DNA of 64,000 nucleotides from Bacillota bacterium (lineage in GTDB: Bacteria; Bacillota; Clostridia; Lachnospirales; Lachnospiraceae). The notes beneath the pieces were generated by a model. The model was given only the letters and a program-made list of their open reading frames with translations. It searched no databases and had not been told where the DNA came from. The stretch is from assembly GCA_023423335.1 (NCBI GenBank), contig JAFAFU010000051.1, forward strand, positions 110,324-174,323, given 5' to 3'. Shown piece after piece: positions 41,123 to 49,841 of the stretch. The position numbers and the translations under genes are program-made. Position 1 is the stretch's first letter. Each line of letters begins with the position of its first letter.

Positions 41123-41151
41123 TTGACAATATATAGAAGATCATATAAAAT
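41123..41151 (+). promoter_or_regulatory. Promoter of the small Lys/Ala peptide gene
   Basis: TTGACA (41123-41128), 17 bases, TAAAAT (41146-41151), 47 bases before the ATG at 41198. Confidence 0.75.
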
Positions 41152-41197
41152 ATAGTTAGTTTGGACAGACTATAATCTTATGAAGGTGGTGAAAATA

Positions 41198-41302
41198 ATG
41201 GGAGATCCGAATCCTAAGAAGGCTCCGAAGAAGAAGGCGAATAATACGAAGTCATCCGCACAGGCACCTGCATCCTCTGCAGCGGCAACAAAGAAGAAAT
41301 AA
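41198..41302 (+). CDS. Small Lys/Ala/Pro-rich peptide (34 residues)
   Basis: A 34-residue basic peptide starting MGDPNPKKAPKKKANN and ending AAATKKK; almost only Lys, Ala, Ser, Pro and Asn. It has its own consensus promoter and ribosome binding site AAGGTGGTGA seven bases upstream, and a terminator follows, which argues for real expression. Composition resembles histone H1 tails and small basic nucleoid or spore peptides. No family recognised. Confidence 0.65.
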   Translation: MGDPNPKKAPKKKANNTKSSAQAPASSAAATKKK

Positions 41303-41359
41303 CCGGATTGATTAATGAGCATTTTTATTCATACAATGCAGTATCGTATTGAATAAAGA

Positions 41360-41396
41360 AAAATTCCCCCGGACAGAAAAACCGGAGGAATTTTTT
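41360..41396. terminator. Bidirectional terminator
   Basis: AAAATTCC...CCGG (41360-41372) pairs with CCGG...GGAATTTT (41382-41394) with one mismatch; six T follow. It lies between the small peptide gene and the convergent ABC permease. Confidence 0.75.
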
Positions 41397-42189
41397 ATAT
41401 CCTTGCGAGCATCAGATTGCCGGAGGAATATCGTTTCAGTCCCCGATAGAAGAAAAAAAACGCCAGGGTGACGGTGATTGCGGCAGCGCCCAATACGATT
41501 AAGAAATGGATCGGGTTAAAATGGAGTATTACCTTAAGAGGCAGGTAATAGATCAGCCCCACCGGAATAACGGTATATAATATCAGGCGGACCGAATTCT
41601 TAAAGATACCGTCCGGGTAAGTAGAGAAATGAATGGCGGCAGAGGTCAGGTTATGTGCCAGCATATCACCTCTTACAATCCAGAAGGAGATACTTCCGGC
41701 GATTACGGTAAAGGCAGTCAGTATGATTGCACCCAGGAGAGACATTACGGTAAACAACAATAAATTTATCAGGCTGAACTTAAAGATGCAGATTACCAGG
41801 TAACCATAGATCAGATCACCTATGGCGGAAGAATTCGTGCCGGAGGAGATGACTCCAAGGAGCACGTTTTTGGGCTGGACCAGGAAGGAATCCAGCTTCC
41901 CGTTCATAATCAGATCGGACAGTCCGTAAGCCCGGTCAAAAAAGATGTGAGACAGTCCGAAGGTACTGGCTGCCAGTCCCCACAGGACCAAGACATCATG
42001 CAGGGCATATCCGCCAATATCGTTTTTCAACTGGAACAGGAGCAGCCACTGGATAATGAAGGTTGCATTATTCAGTACCATGAACAGGACATTCATAAGA
42101 AAGGTCACATGATTGGTCATTTCCCGCATAATATTGTACTTCACGGATAAGAGAAGAACTCTGGTCTGGTGTTTAACCGCCGTTAACAT
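41395..42189 (-). CDS. ABC-2 permease, COG3694-like
   Basis: A 264-residue membrane protein with about six helices, second permease of an ABC exporter. It has the family motif DRAYGLSDLIMNGKLDSFLVQPKNVLLGVI, in which the QP and LD residues face the ATPase. ATG follows GAGGGGTG. Its start overlaps the end of the upstream permease by 17 bases. The trio ATPase + two ABC-2 permeases of this type is widespread in Firmicutes; a viologen/daunorubicin-type efflux role is often proposed, without proof here. Confidence 0.87.
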   Translation of the reverse strand: MLTAVKHQTRVLLLSVKYNIMREMTNHVTFLMNVLFMVLNNATFIIQWLLLFQLKNDIGGYALHDVLVLWGLAASTFGLSHIFFDRAYGLSDLIMNGKLDSFLVQPKNVLLGVISSGTNSSAIGDLIYGYLVICIFKFSLINLLLFTVMSLLGAIILTAFTVIAGSISFWIVRGDMLAHNLTSAAIHFSTYPDGIFKNSVRLILYTVIPVGLIYYLPLKVILHFNPIHFLIVLGAAAITVTLAFFFFYRGLKRYSSGNLMLARI

Positions 42190-42964
42190 TAATTTTCTTC
42201 ACCCCTCTCCCATAAACAGTCATTAGTATTGAAAACGATGCCGCAAAATAGATAAACTGAACCAGAAGGACCTGAAGGAACAGCTGCATATCAAAATGTA
42301 TCACCAGCTTTGCCGGACCATAGGTCACAACATAAATAGGGGTACATTTAATGATCGGTTGTGCCCAGGAGGGAAACATCTCAACAGGGAACAGGATGCC
42401 AAGGATCAGTATAATCTTGACGTAGATCCAGTGAAACGGGGCTGCATCCTCGATCCAGAAGGAGAGGACGGAGATACTCATTGTCAGGAAGATATTGATC
42501 ATTGTCCCGGTGATAAAGACGATCATTATAAGGGGCAGATATACCGGATTAAAATCCGGGAGTCCTCCGATAAAGAGATACCCGATGGAAAGACCGGCTC
42601 CCAGGTACAGGAAAAACTTAATAGCGATCTCTCCCAAATTTCTGGTTATCATATATAATACATAATGGTAAGGCTTATTGATGACATAAGCGATGGAGCC
42701 GCTCTTGATGTCATTGCTGATCTGCGCGGTAATGGAATTATTCCTGGTTCCAAACCAGACGATTTCTGTCAGTATGACATACCAAATCATCTGATTCATG
42801 GAGTAACCGCTGATTATCTGCTCCGGGTCTGAGTAGATATACTGCCACAGGTTCAGGAATACAAAGAGGACGATGAAGAACATCACAAAGCCCATAAGAA
42901 TATTCAGGATATATTGGAGGCTCTCCATCAGGGTAGTCTTAAATACAAAAAGATATTTCCTCAT
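42173..42964 (-). CDS. ABC-2 permease, COG4587-like
   Basis: A 263-residue permease with about six helices, paired with the downstream permease. The ATPase-facing segment is NSITAQISNDIKSGSIAYVINKPYHYVLY. It begins two bases after the ATPase stop codon and ends inside the next gene, so all three are translationally coupled. GGAGGAGG lies before the ATG. Confidence 0.87.
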   Translation of the reverse strand: MRKYLFVFKTTLMESLQYILNILMGFVMFFIVLFVFLNLWQYIYSDPEQIISGYSMNQMIWYVILTEIVWFGTRNNSITAQISNDIKSGSIAYVINKPYHYVLYMITRNLGEIAIKFFLYLGAGLSIGYLFIGGLPDFNPVYLPLIMIVFITGTMINIFLTMSISVLSFWIEDAAPFHWIYVKIILILGILFPVEMFPSWAQPIIKCTPIYVVTYGPAKLVIHFDMQLFLQVLLVQFIYFAASFSILMTVYGRGVKKINVNGG

Positions 42965-42966
42965 GG

Positions 42967-43950
42967 TCAGTGACTGCCTCCTCCCTTATAAATATCTGTT
43001 ATAATATTCTCCAAGGGTACATTGGAGATGTTGATATCAATGATATTATCCGCATCAATCAGCTTCATGGCATCCGAAATACATTTCTTTGTAGTATCCA
43101 CCTCAAGCTTTAAATTATTTCCTTTACTCTTCAGGACGGTAATACCCTCCTCCTCCTTCAGCTCCGTCGGCTCCTTCAGTTTTACTTCCACCAGCTTCTT
43201 ATTCAAGTAATGATATTTTAAGTTCTCCATGGAATCATCCGTTACGATCTTACCGTGATTTACAATAATGATTCTCTTGCAAAGCTTTTCGATATCCCCG
43301 ACATCATGGCTGGTGAGGAAAATCGTTGTCTGGTATTCCCTGTTCATCTGCTTAATCAGTGTCCGGATATTTTCTTTCACCACAGGATCAAGACCGATGG
43401 TGGGCTCATCCAGAAATAGGACCTCGGGCTCGTGGATCAGGGAGGCAACAATCTCACAGCGGATCCTCTGCCCCAGGGAAAGATTGCGCACCGGGGTATT
43501 GATAAACTCCTCCAGTTCAAAAATGCTTTTCAGGCTCTCGATCCGCTCTTCAATTTTCTCCTCCGGCAGGTCATAAATAGCTCCGAAAAATTTAAAATTG
43601 TCATAGGGGGTCAGGTGAGTCCAAAGCTGCTCCTTTTGGCCAAAGACAGTACCGATTTTGTAGGCCAGCTTCTTTCTGCGTTGTGTCGGACAGATGCCCA
43701 GTACGGACACCTCGCCGCTGTTCGGATACAGGATGCCGGTCAGCATCTTGATGGTTGTGCTTTTTCCGGCTCCGTTCGGCCCGATGAAAGCCAGGATTTC
43801 CCCTCTCTGAACGGAGAAGCTGATATCCTCCACCGCATTTATCTCCCTGTATTTCGGCCGGAATATTGATTTTACGCTCCCCTTCAGGCCCTTCTCTTTT
43901 ACCTTCACCCGGAATTTCTTAGACAGATTTGTTACCCTGATGGCCTCCAT
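42967..43950 (-). CDS. ABC exporter ATPase, COG4586-like
   Basis: A 327-residue ATPase: Walker A GPNGAGKSTT, Q-loop VFGQKEQLW, signature LSLGQRIRCEI, Walker B VLFLDEPTIGLDP and H-loop TSHD. The extended N-terminus (FRVKVKEKGLKGSVKSIFRPKYRE) is typical of COG4586 proteins. I chose ATG 43950, preceded by GGGAGGATT, over the longer frame to 44133, which runs through the promoter. First gene of the operon. Confidence 0.9.
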   Translation of the reverse strand: MEAIRVTNLSKKFRVKVKEKGLKGSVKSIFRPKYREINAVEDISFSVQRGEILAFIGPNGAGKSTTIKMLTGILYPNSGEVSVLGICPTQRRKKLAYKIGTVFGQKEQLWTHLTPYDNFKFFGAIYDLPEEKIEERIESLKSIFELEEFINTPVRNLSLGQRIRCEIVASLIHEPEVLFLDEPTIGLDPVVKENIRTLIKQMNREYQTTIFLTSHDVGDIEKLCKRIIIVNHGKIVTDDSMENLKYHYLNKKLVEVKLKEPTELKEEEGITVLKSKGNNLKLEVDTTKKCISDAMKLIDADNIIDINISNVPLENIITDIYKGGGSH

Positions 43951-44007
43951 ATAATCCTCCCTTCCGGAGCCGTTGCATAATAACAATAGCGGCCCCTCTC
44001 CCCCGCC

Positions 44008-44037
44008 CTTATTGGGAATGTTCCCCCAATAGGGTAA
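44008..44037 (-). other. Hairpin in the 5' leader of the ABC operon
   Basis: On the minus strand CCCTATTGGG and CCCAATAAGGG form a near-perfect stem about 60-90 bases before the ATPase start, downstream of the promoter. No T-tract; it may stabilise the leader or attenuate transcription. Confidence 0.35.
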
Positions 44038-44047
44038 ATTTCGGAAT

Positions 44048-44076
44048 AGTATAGCATAGAAGTTTTTTGGATGCAA
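44048..44076 (-). promoter_or_regulatory. Promoter of the COG4586-type ABC operon
   Basis: On the minus strand TTGCAT (44071-44076), 17 bases, TATACT (44048-44053). Confidence 0.7.
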
Positions 44077-44236
44077 GCAATATTTTATCTGATAAATAGA
44101 TATTTGTTGGAATAATAACTGGGAATGGATCAAATGTAATATTTATTTCTGATAATAGCCGCTGAAACAATAAGGTATTTCAAATCAGGGAGAGACAGGT
44201 GGAGTAAAATTTATAGTAAATAATACAAAACCGGGA

Positions 44237-44265
44237 TTGACAGTAGGAATAATCAGTGATATATT
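44237..44265 (+). promoter_or_regulatory. Promoter of the TetR regulator gene
   Basis: TTGACA (44237-44242), 17 bases, TATATT (44260-44265). The -10 box is the first six bases of the 54-bp palindrome, so any protein bound there should block transcription. Confidence 0.8.
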
Positions 44266-44313
44266 GAGCATAAATTCATTGAATATATATTCAATGAATT
44301 TATGCTCAATATA
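44260..44313. promoter_or_regulatory. Perfect 54-bp palindrome, probable TetR operator
   Basis: Two 27-base arms with no spacer and no mismatch, centred between 44286 and 44287; each arm includes TTGAGCATAAATTCATTGAA. It starts at the -10 box and covers the transcription start and early leader, 62 bases before the TetR start codon. A TetR dimer (or two) could bind it; the transcript would also form a long hairpin. Confidence 0.75.
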
Positions 44314-44375
44314 ATAGCTTCATACGGATAAATTAGTATTTTATACACATAACTTGAACAGAGGGATGATTTGGC

Positions 44376-44957
44376 ATGGGAAAAAGAGAAGAACAGAAGG
44401 CGGAACGAAAATTTGCAATATTACTTGCCGGGCTTGATTTGTTTGTGAGGCGGGGCTACAACGCAACAAAGATTGCCGATATTGCCAAGGAGCTGAATAT
44501 GAGTGTGGGACTGCTGTTCCATTACTTTGAGTCCAAGGAGAAGCTGTATGAGGAGCTGGTCCGGCTCGGGTTATCCGGATCACAGAGTCTTTCAGAGCTG
44601 CCGATGGACCCGGAACACCCTCTGGAATTCTTCGAACAGACGGCCGCCTTTATTCTTGATAACATGAGGGAGCCTATGGTTACCAAGATGTTTGTTCTGA
44701 TGAGTCAGGCCGCGTTAAATGATGCCGCTCCCCAGGCGGTGAAAGATTTGGTGGCCAGGGAGGATAGCATTGAGATGTCCATACCGCTCATTGAGGCAGG
44801 ACAGAAGCTGGGGATAATAAAGGATGGGAATCCGAAGGCGCTTTCCCTGGCCTACTGGGGCTGTATCCAAGGAATTGCGGAGGAACTTGCCCAATGCCCG
44901 GGGGAGCCGATCCCTGACCCAAGCTGGGTCGTTGATATCCTGAGAAAAGTACCATAA
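44376..44957 (+). CDS. TetR/AcrR family regulator
   Basis: A 193-residue repressor. The N-terminal DNA-binding domain is typical: FVRRGYNATKIADIAKELNMSVGLLFHYFESKEKLYEEL (residues about 23-61), with helix-turn-helix IADIAKELNMSVGLLFHYF. The C-terminal ligand domain is unassigned. It probably represses its own operon through the palindrome just upstream and so also the oxidoreductase gene that begins 31 bases after its stop. GAGGGA precedes the ATG. Confidence 0.9.
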   Translation: MGKREEQKAERKFAILLAGLDLFVRRGYNATKIADIAKELNMSVGLLFHYFESKEKLYEELVRLGLSGSQSLSELPMDPEHPLEFFEQTAAFILDNMREPMVTKMFVLMSQAALNDAAPQAVKDLVAREDSIEMSIPLIEAGQKLGIIKDGNPKALSLAYWGCIQGIAEELAQCPGEPIPDPSWVVDILRKVP

Positions 44958-44988
44958 AAATTATAATTATTAAGAAGGAGGGGAAGCA

Positions 44989-46473
44989 ATGAAGAAAATC
45001 ATTATTATCGGAGGAGGAATTGCCGGGTTGTCCGCAGGAATCCATGCCCGGCAATATGGCTTTGAAAGTGTTATTTACGAAAAGCATTCCATCGTTGGCG
45101 GTCAATGTACCGGCTGGGACCGCAAGGGTTATCATGTGGATGGCTGTATCCATTGGCTGACCGGCACAAGGGAAGGGACAGAGCTGTATGATCTGTGGGA
45201 GAATGTGGGGGCACTGGGAAATGTAGAGATCATACAACAGGACTGCTTCGGAACCTATGAAATTGATGGAGTCACTGTCAACCTGTGGAAGGATCTGAAC
45301 CGCTTTCAGAGGGAGCTGACGGAGCTTGCTCCTGAGGATACGAAGGTTATCGAGAAGATGATCCGGGAGATCAGAACCCTCCAAACGATGGATACTCCGT
45401 CAAGTATGCCCCTCAGTATGATGACCTGGAAGGAAAAGGTAAAGACAGTAAAGGCAACCGTAAAGCCGATGCTGTTTTTGGGTAAATTGCTGAAAACCGG
45501 CTGCGGGGATTACGGGAAACGCTTTCAGAGTCCAATTCTTAGAACCTTGTTTACGATGATACTGCCGGATAACTACAGTATACTGGCATTTTCTTATGGT
45601 ATGGCCGAATTTTCCAGCGGAAACGGCGCTATTCCAAAGGGAGGCAGCCGGGCAATGGCACTGCGGATGGAGCAGCGCTATAAGGAGCTGGGAGGAAAGG
45701 TATTCTGCAATTCTTCGGCGGAAGAAATCATGATAGAGAATGGAGAGGTGAAGGCAGTAAGGCTTGCAGACGGAACGATTGAGAAAGCGGATTATATAAT
45801 CGCTGCCTGTGATGCGAAGGTAACCTTTGATCATCTTCTGCAGGGAAGGTACCAGGATAGGAAGTATGAAATGCGCTACAGCAACCCCGGGGATTATCCC
45901 CTGCCGACCAGTGTGCAGGTTGCATTCGGTGTGGAAGAGGATTTGAGCAGTTATCCTTATACTCTGGTATTCCCGGTTGAGCCATTCCAAATTGGAACCG
46001 TAAGGCAGCCAACAATGAGTATCTGCAATTATTCCTATGACAAAGACTTTGCATCAGAGGGGAATACCGTAGTGATTACGACAGCAAATCAGTCGGAGGA
46101 GGATTACTTATACTGGGAGAAGCTTTATCAGGATAAGGAGGCTTACCGGAAGGAAAAGCAGAGGATTGCAGAAGAATACTTAAGCAGGTTCATAAAGAGG
46201 TTCCCGGAGCTGGCCGGAAAGGTTCATGTTTTAGATGTCGCAACCCCGATAACCTACCACCGTTATACCGGAGCCTACCATGGGGCCTGGATGTCCTTTA
46301 TGATGACGACAAAATCAAAATACATGAGCCATCCGGGCATCATAAAGGGGCTGAAAAACTGCTACCTTACCGGGCAATGGCTGACACCTCCGGGAGGTCT
46401 TCCGATTGCGGTTACTTCCGGGAAATATACGGTACTGCGGATTGCCAGGGCGGAGAAGATGAAGCTAAAGTAA
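44989..46473 (+). CDS. NAD(P)/FAD-dependent oxidoreductase (phytoene desaturase/CrtI-like)
   Basis: A 494-residue flavoprotein with N-terminal FAD loop GGGIAGLSAGIHARQYGFESVIYEK and the CrtI-type second motif GGQCTGWDRKGYHVDGCIHWL. The C-terminal FAD-binding end CYLTGQWLTPPGGLPIAVTSGKYT is complete. Members desaturate or isomerise polyenes or saturate ketones; no carotenoid genes are nearby, so the substrate is open and may be the inducer sensed by the TetR protein. AAGGAGGGG lies before the ATG. It is probably co-transcribed with tetR. Confidence 0.85.
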   Translation: MKKIIIIGGGIAGLSAGIHARQYGFESVIYEKHSIVGGQCTGWDRKGYHVDGCIHWLTGTREGTELYDLWENVGALGNVEIIQQDCFGTYEIDGVTVNLWKDLNRFQRELTELAPEDTKVIEKMIREIRTLQTMDTPSSMPLSMMTWKEKVKTVKATVKPMLFLGKLLKTGCGDYGKRFQSPILRTLFTMILPDNYSILAFSYGMAEFSSGNGAIPKGGSRAMALRMEQRYKELGGKVFCNSSAEEIMIENGEVKAVRLADGTIEKADYIIAACDAKVTFDHLLQGRYQDRKYEMRYSNPGDYPLPTSVQVAFGVEEDLSSYPYTLVFPVEPFQIGTVRQPTMSICNYSYDKDFASEGNTVVITTANQSEEDYLYWEKLYQDKEAYRKEKQRIAEEYLSRFIKRFPELAGKVHVLDVATPITYHRYTGAYHGAWMSFMMTTKSKYMSHPGIIKGLKNCYLTGQWLTPPGGLPIAVTSGKYTVLRIARAEKMKLK

Positions 46474-46483
46474 TGGCATTGCA

Positions 46484-46512
46484 TTGACAGTATCCGGAGC
46501 AGCCTTTACAAT
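46484..46512 (+). promoter_or_regulatory. Promoter of metF
   Basis: TTGACA (46484-46489), 17 bases, TACAAT (46507-46512), starting 11 bases after the oxidoreductase stop and 43 bases before the metF start. No room for a SAM riboswitch. Confidence 0.75.
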
Positions 46513-46555
46513 AGAACAAAATAAAAAATACATATCGGAAGGGAGTGTATCGGCC

Positions 46556-47422
46556 ATGAGAATTTCTTCACTATTTGAACAGAACAAGACAGTATTGTCC
46601 TTTGAGGTATTTCCGCCGAAGAAGACCAGTCCGATTGAAACCATATACAAGACCCTGGATGAGCTGCAGGGATTACGGCCGGATTTTATCAGTGTTACCT
46701 ACGGCGCCGGAGGGAATGCCGGGGATACGGCCACCAGCGATATTGTGTCGGTAATCAAGCATAAGTACGGGATAGAGCCTCTGGCGCACCTGACCTGTGT
46801 CAACGATACGAGGGAGGAGATTGAGCAGGTGCTTAAGCGTCTGGAGCAGAGCGGAACCAGGAATATACTGGCCTTACGGGGAGACTTAAATCCGAATATA
46901 CCTCCGAAGAACCAGTTCTGTTATGCCAGTGAGCTGGTCGAATTCATCCGGAGGAGGGGAGGCTTTTATATTTCCGGGGCCTGTTATCCGGAAGGGCATA
47001 TCAATGCGGCCAATATGGAAGAGGATATCAGAAACTTGAAAAAGAAGGTAGATGCCGGTGTGGAGCATCTGATCTCGCAGCTTTTCTTTGACAACACCCA
47101 TTTCTATTCTTTTCTGGTGCTTGCCAGAAAAGCGGGAATCAAGGTTCCTATTGAAGCAGGGATTATGCCGGTGACAAATAAAGCGCAGATTGAGAGGATG
47201 GTTACTCTGTGCGGCGCCAGTCTGCCTTCCAAATTCACCAAGATGATGCAGCGCTTTGAGCATTCCCCGGAAGCCCTCAGGGATGCGGGTATCGCTTATG
47301 CGGTGGATCAGATTGTGGATCTCATCTCCCAGGGGGTAGAGGGAATCCACCTGTATACGATGAATAATCCCTATATTGCACGTAAAATCAGCGAAAGCAT
47401 TTCCGGGCTGATAACCGCCTGA
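46556..47422 (+). CDS. metF: 5,10-methylenetetrahydrofolate reductase
   Basis: A 288-residue FAD enzyme reducing methylene-THF to methyl-THF for methionine synthesis or one-carbon metabolism. Features: FEVFPPKK near the N-terminus with the catalytic Glu, SVTYGAGG, LAHLTCV, RGD in LALRGDLNP, GACYPEGH, QLFFDN and PIEAGIMPV. Length equals bacterial MetF. ATG 46556 lies ten bases after AAGGGAG; the TTG frame from 46484 overlaps the promoter and is not used. Clostridia often pair it with MetV; none is seen beside it. Confidence 0.93.
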   Translation: MRISSLFEQNKTVLSFEVFPPKKTSPIETIYKTLDELQGLRPDFISVTYGAGGNAGDTATSDIVSVIKHKYGIEPLAHLTCVNDTREEIEQVLKRLEQSGTRNILALRGDLNPNIPPKNQFCYASELVEFIRRRGGFYISGACYPEGHINAANMEEDIRNLKKKVDAGVEHLISQLFFDNTHFYSFLVLARKAGIKVPIEAGIMPVTNKAQIERMVTLCGASLPSKFTKMMQRFEHSPEALRDAGIAYAVDQIVDLISQGVEGIHLYTMNNPYIARKISESISGLITA

Positions 47423-47486
47423 GGGTAAAACTTATTCGGGTAAAGGATAAGAAAACACATAATATCTTATTATATTACAAAAGTGT

Positions 47487-47515
47487 TTGCGTTCTTATCA
47501 TTTATACCCTAAAAT
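47487..47515 (+). promoter_or_regulatory. Promoter of the acetyltransferase-like gene
   Basis: TTGCGT (47487-47492), 17 bases, TAAAAT (47510-47515). It overlaps an imperfect GATAAGAA/TTCTTATC hairpin that may end metF. Confidence 0.55.
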
Positions 47516-47595
47516 ATAGTTATAATTAACTGCATATTCTGCATGACAGGCAAATTATTTTATAGGAATATGGTGGGATAAATCAGGGGTGTGGC

Positions 47596-48717
47596 ATGGT
47601 AGAAATCAAAGAAGTAGCTTCCGCAAGGGACCGAAGAGTATTTGCTTCCTTTCAGGTAAAGATGTATAAAAAGATTCCGCAATCAATACCGGATATGATA
47701 TCCGATGAAATGAATAACTTCAATCCGAAGAAGAATCCGGCCTATGAATACTGCAGTGCCAGGCAGTTCCTGGCCTATAAGGACGGTAAGTGTGTCGGAA
47801 GGATTGCGGGAATTATCAGCCATGCGGCCAATGAAAAATGGAATACGAAGAGGGTCCGCTTCTCCAGAATTGATTTTATCGATGACAGAGAGGTGGCCGC
47901 CGCACTGCTTGGAGCAGTTGAGAATTGGGGCAGATCGGAGGGACTGTCTGAAATCCATGGTCCCATAGGCTTTTGCGATATGGACCAGGAGGGAATGCTG
48001 GTGGAGGGCTTTGACCGGGAAGGGATGTTTATTACGATTTACAATCACCCTTATTATGCCCAGCATCTGGAGGCACTGGGCTTTCGCAAGGATGTGGACT
48101 GGGTGGAATACCTGGTGAAGCTTCCCGCAGAGGTTAACCATAAGCTGGATGCCTTGTCGGAGGCGGTCCTCAGAAAATTTAAGATTACTCTGGTCGAACC
48201 GGAAACCAGAAAGGATATCAAGCCCTATATACCAAAAGTATTAAACCTGCTGAATGAAACGTATCAGAATCTCTATGGGACAGTGGAGTTATCCGATGCC
48301 CAGATCGATAAATATTATAACCAGTTCATCCTGCTTATTAATCCGGAATACGTCAAGCTTCTGGAGAATGAGAACGGGGAGCTGATCGGCTTCGGCCTGG
48401 CAATGCCTTCGATGAATTCCGCTGCCAAAAAGAGCAGAGGAAAACTGTTTCCCTTCGGCTGGTACCGAATGCTCCGGGCACCCTATGCAAAAGCCAGGGT
48501 ACTGGATCTATATCTGATCGGTGTCGTACCGCGAATGCAGAATAAGGGTCTTACCGCGGTTTTACTGAATTCCATGACGAATACAGCCCGTAAAAACGGA
48601 ATACAGTATGCGGAAACCGGTCCGGAGCTCGAACTAAACAGCCAGGTGCAATCTCTTTGGAAGCACTATGAGACGGAACAGCATAAGCGCAGGCGCTGCT
48701 GGATAAAAGAATTGTAA
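47596..48717 (+). CDS. Acetyltransferase-like protein (GNAT fold, function unknown)
   Basis: A 373-residue cytoplasmic protein that resembles large GNAT-like proteins annotated as N-acetyltransferase. The N-terminal half has RQFLAYKDGKCVGRIAGIISHAANEKWNTKRVRFSRIDFIDD and HGPIGFCDMDQEGMLVEGF. The C-terminal half has the acetyl-CoA-site-like DLYLIGVVPRMQNKGLTAVLLNSM and ETGPELELNSQVQSLWKHYE. Substrate unknown. ATG follows AGGGGTGTGGC. Monocistronic. Confidence 0.75.
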   Translation: MVEIKEVASARDRRVFASFQVKMYKKIPQSIPDMISDEMNNFNPKKNPAYEYCSARQFLAYKDGKCVGRIAGIISHAANEKWNTKRVRFSRIDFIDDREVAAALLGAVENWGRSEGLSEIHGPIGFCDMDQEGMLVEGFDREGMFITIYNHPYYAQHLEALGFRKDVDWVEYLVKLPAEVNHKLDALSEAVLRKFKITLVEPETRKDIKPYIPKVLNLLNETYQNLYGTVELSDAQIDKYYNQFILLINPEYVKLLENENGELIGFGLAMPSMNSAAKKSRGKLFPFGWYRMLRAPYAKARVLDLYLIGVVPRMQNKGLTAVLLNSMTNTARKNGIQYAETGPELELNSQVQSLWKHYETEQHKRRRCWIKEL

Positions 48718-48856
48718 GCAGCAGCCGGGAACAATAACATGGCTCTGATAGCACAATATATCAAAATAATAAAATGCGGAAAATCAGGCAGAACGATAGG
48801 GATAAACGGCTCCTATGGGCGATTAATATGGTATGATAATTCTTGAACTGGACATA

Positions 48857-48885
48857 TTAACTACCGAAATTACGTGATATATTAT
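48857..48885 (+). promoter_or_regulatory. Possible promoter of nfo
   Basis: TTAACT (48857-48862), 17 bases, TATTAT (48880-48885), 29 bases before the ATG. The rest of the 196-base gap shows nothing recognisable. Confidence 0.4.
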
Positions 48886-48913
48886 TACCGGAAAAATATC
48901 AGGAGGGAAAACG

Positions 48914-49747
48914 ATGTTTCGGATTGGATGTCATCTGTCCGTTTCTAAGGGATATGAAGCAATCGGGAAGGATGCCATCAGTATTGGGGCCAATACCTTC
49001 CAGTTTTTTACCCGTAATCCGAGGGGCGGCAGGGCAAAAGCAATAAATCCGGAAGATGTCCGGAAATATCTTGAAATTGCCGGGGAGCATGGGATTGGAA
49101 GGATTGTTGCCCATGCACCTTATACCTTAAACCCTGCTTCAGCCAAAGAACGGACCAGAGCGTTTGCGCTGGAGGTCATGGAGGATGATTTAAAAAGGCT
49201 GGAATACCTGCCCGGCAATTATTATAATTTCCACCCCGGAAGCCATGGAGGGCAAGGGGTAGAGACCGGAACAGAGTATATCATAGCCGCTCTGAATAAG
49301 ATTATAAAGCCGCAGCAATCCACAAGGATATTGCTGGAAACCATGGCAGGCAAAGGCTCTGAGATAGGGAGGACCTTTGAAGAGCTGCGGCAGATTCTGG
49401 AGGGAGTTGAGAGGAAGGATAAGATGGGAGTCTGCCTGGATACCTGTCATGTCTATGATGCCGGATACGATATTGTAGGCAATTTAGATGCTGTTCTGGA
49501 AGAATTTGACCGGATTATCGGACTTGATCTGCTGTATGCCATCCACCTGAATGACAGTAAGAATCCCATGGCCAGCGGCAAGGACCGCCATGAGAAGCTG
49601 GGAGAAGGAGCTATCGGCATGGAGGCCTTTGAAAGGATGATCAACCATCCTAAGTTAAGGGATCTGATCTTTTGCCTGGAAACTCCCAATGAGCTGGAGG
49701 GATATGCCCTGGAAATTAAGAAGCTGAAGGAGCTGTACCGGCAATAG
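48914..49747 (+). CDS. nfo: Endonuclease IV (deoxyribonuclease IV)
   Basis: A 277-residue AP endonuclease for base excision repair. The trinuclear zinc site residues are in GCHLSVSKGYE, AHAPYTLNPAS, NFHPGSHGG, LETMAGKG, CLDTCHVYDAGYDI, HLNDSKNPMASGKDRHEKLGEG and FCLETP. Length is standard. ATG follows AGGAGGG by six bases. It is in line with a VOC-family gene downstream but 94 bases apart. Confidence 0.94.
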   Translation: MFRIGCHLSVSKGYEAIGKDAISIGANTFQFFTRNPRGGRAKAINPEDVRKYLEIAGEHGIGRIVAHAPYTLNPASAKERTRAFALEVMEDDLKRLEYLPGNYYNFHPGSHGGQGVETGTEYIIAALNKIIKPQQSTRILLETMAGKGSEIGRTFEELRQILEGVERKDKMGVCLDTCHVYDAGYDIVGNLDAVLEEFDRIIGLDLLYAIHLNDSKNPMASGKDRHEKLGEGAIGMEAFERMINHPKLRDLIFCLETPNELEGYALEIKKLKELYRQ

Positions 49748-49841
49748 CGGCTGAAGGGAATTATTATAAAGGTATTTGAACATTTGCGGTCCGCTTTTAA
49801 TAAACATGGCGGTTTTACCGCTGAGGAGGTATGGTTATTAT

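Noticed and set aside
43951..44133. N-terminal extension of the COG4586-like ATPase
   Set aside because: The extension runs through the promoter (44048-44076) and the hairpin, lacks a ribosome binding site, and the ATG at 43950 has an ideal one.
46490..46555. SAM riboswitch or T-box before metF
   Set aside because: Promoter to start codon leaves about 40 bases, too short for either.
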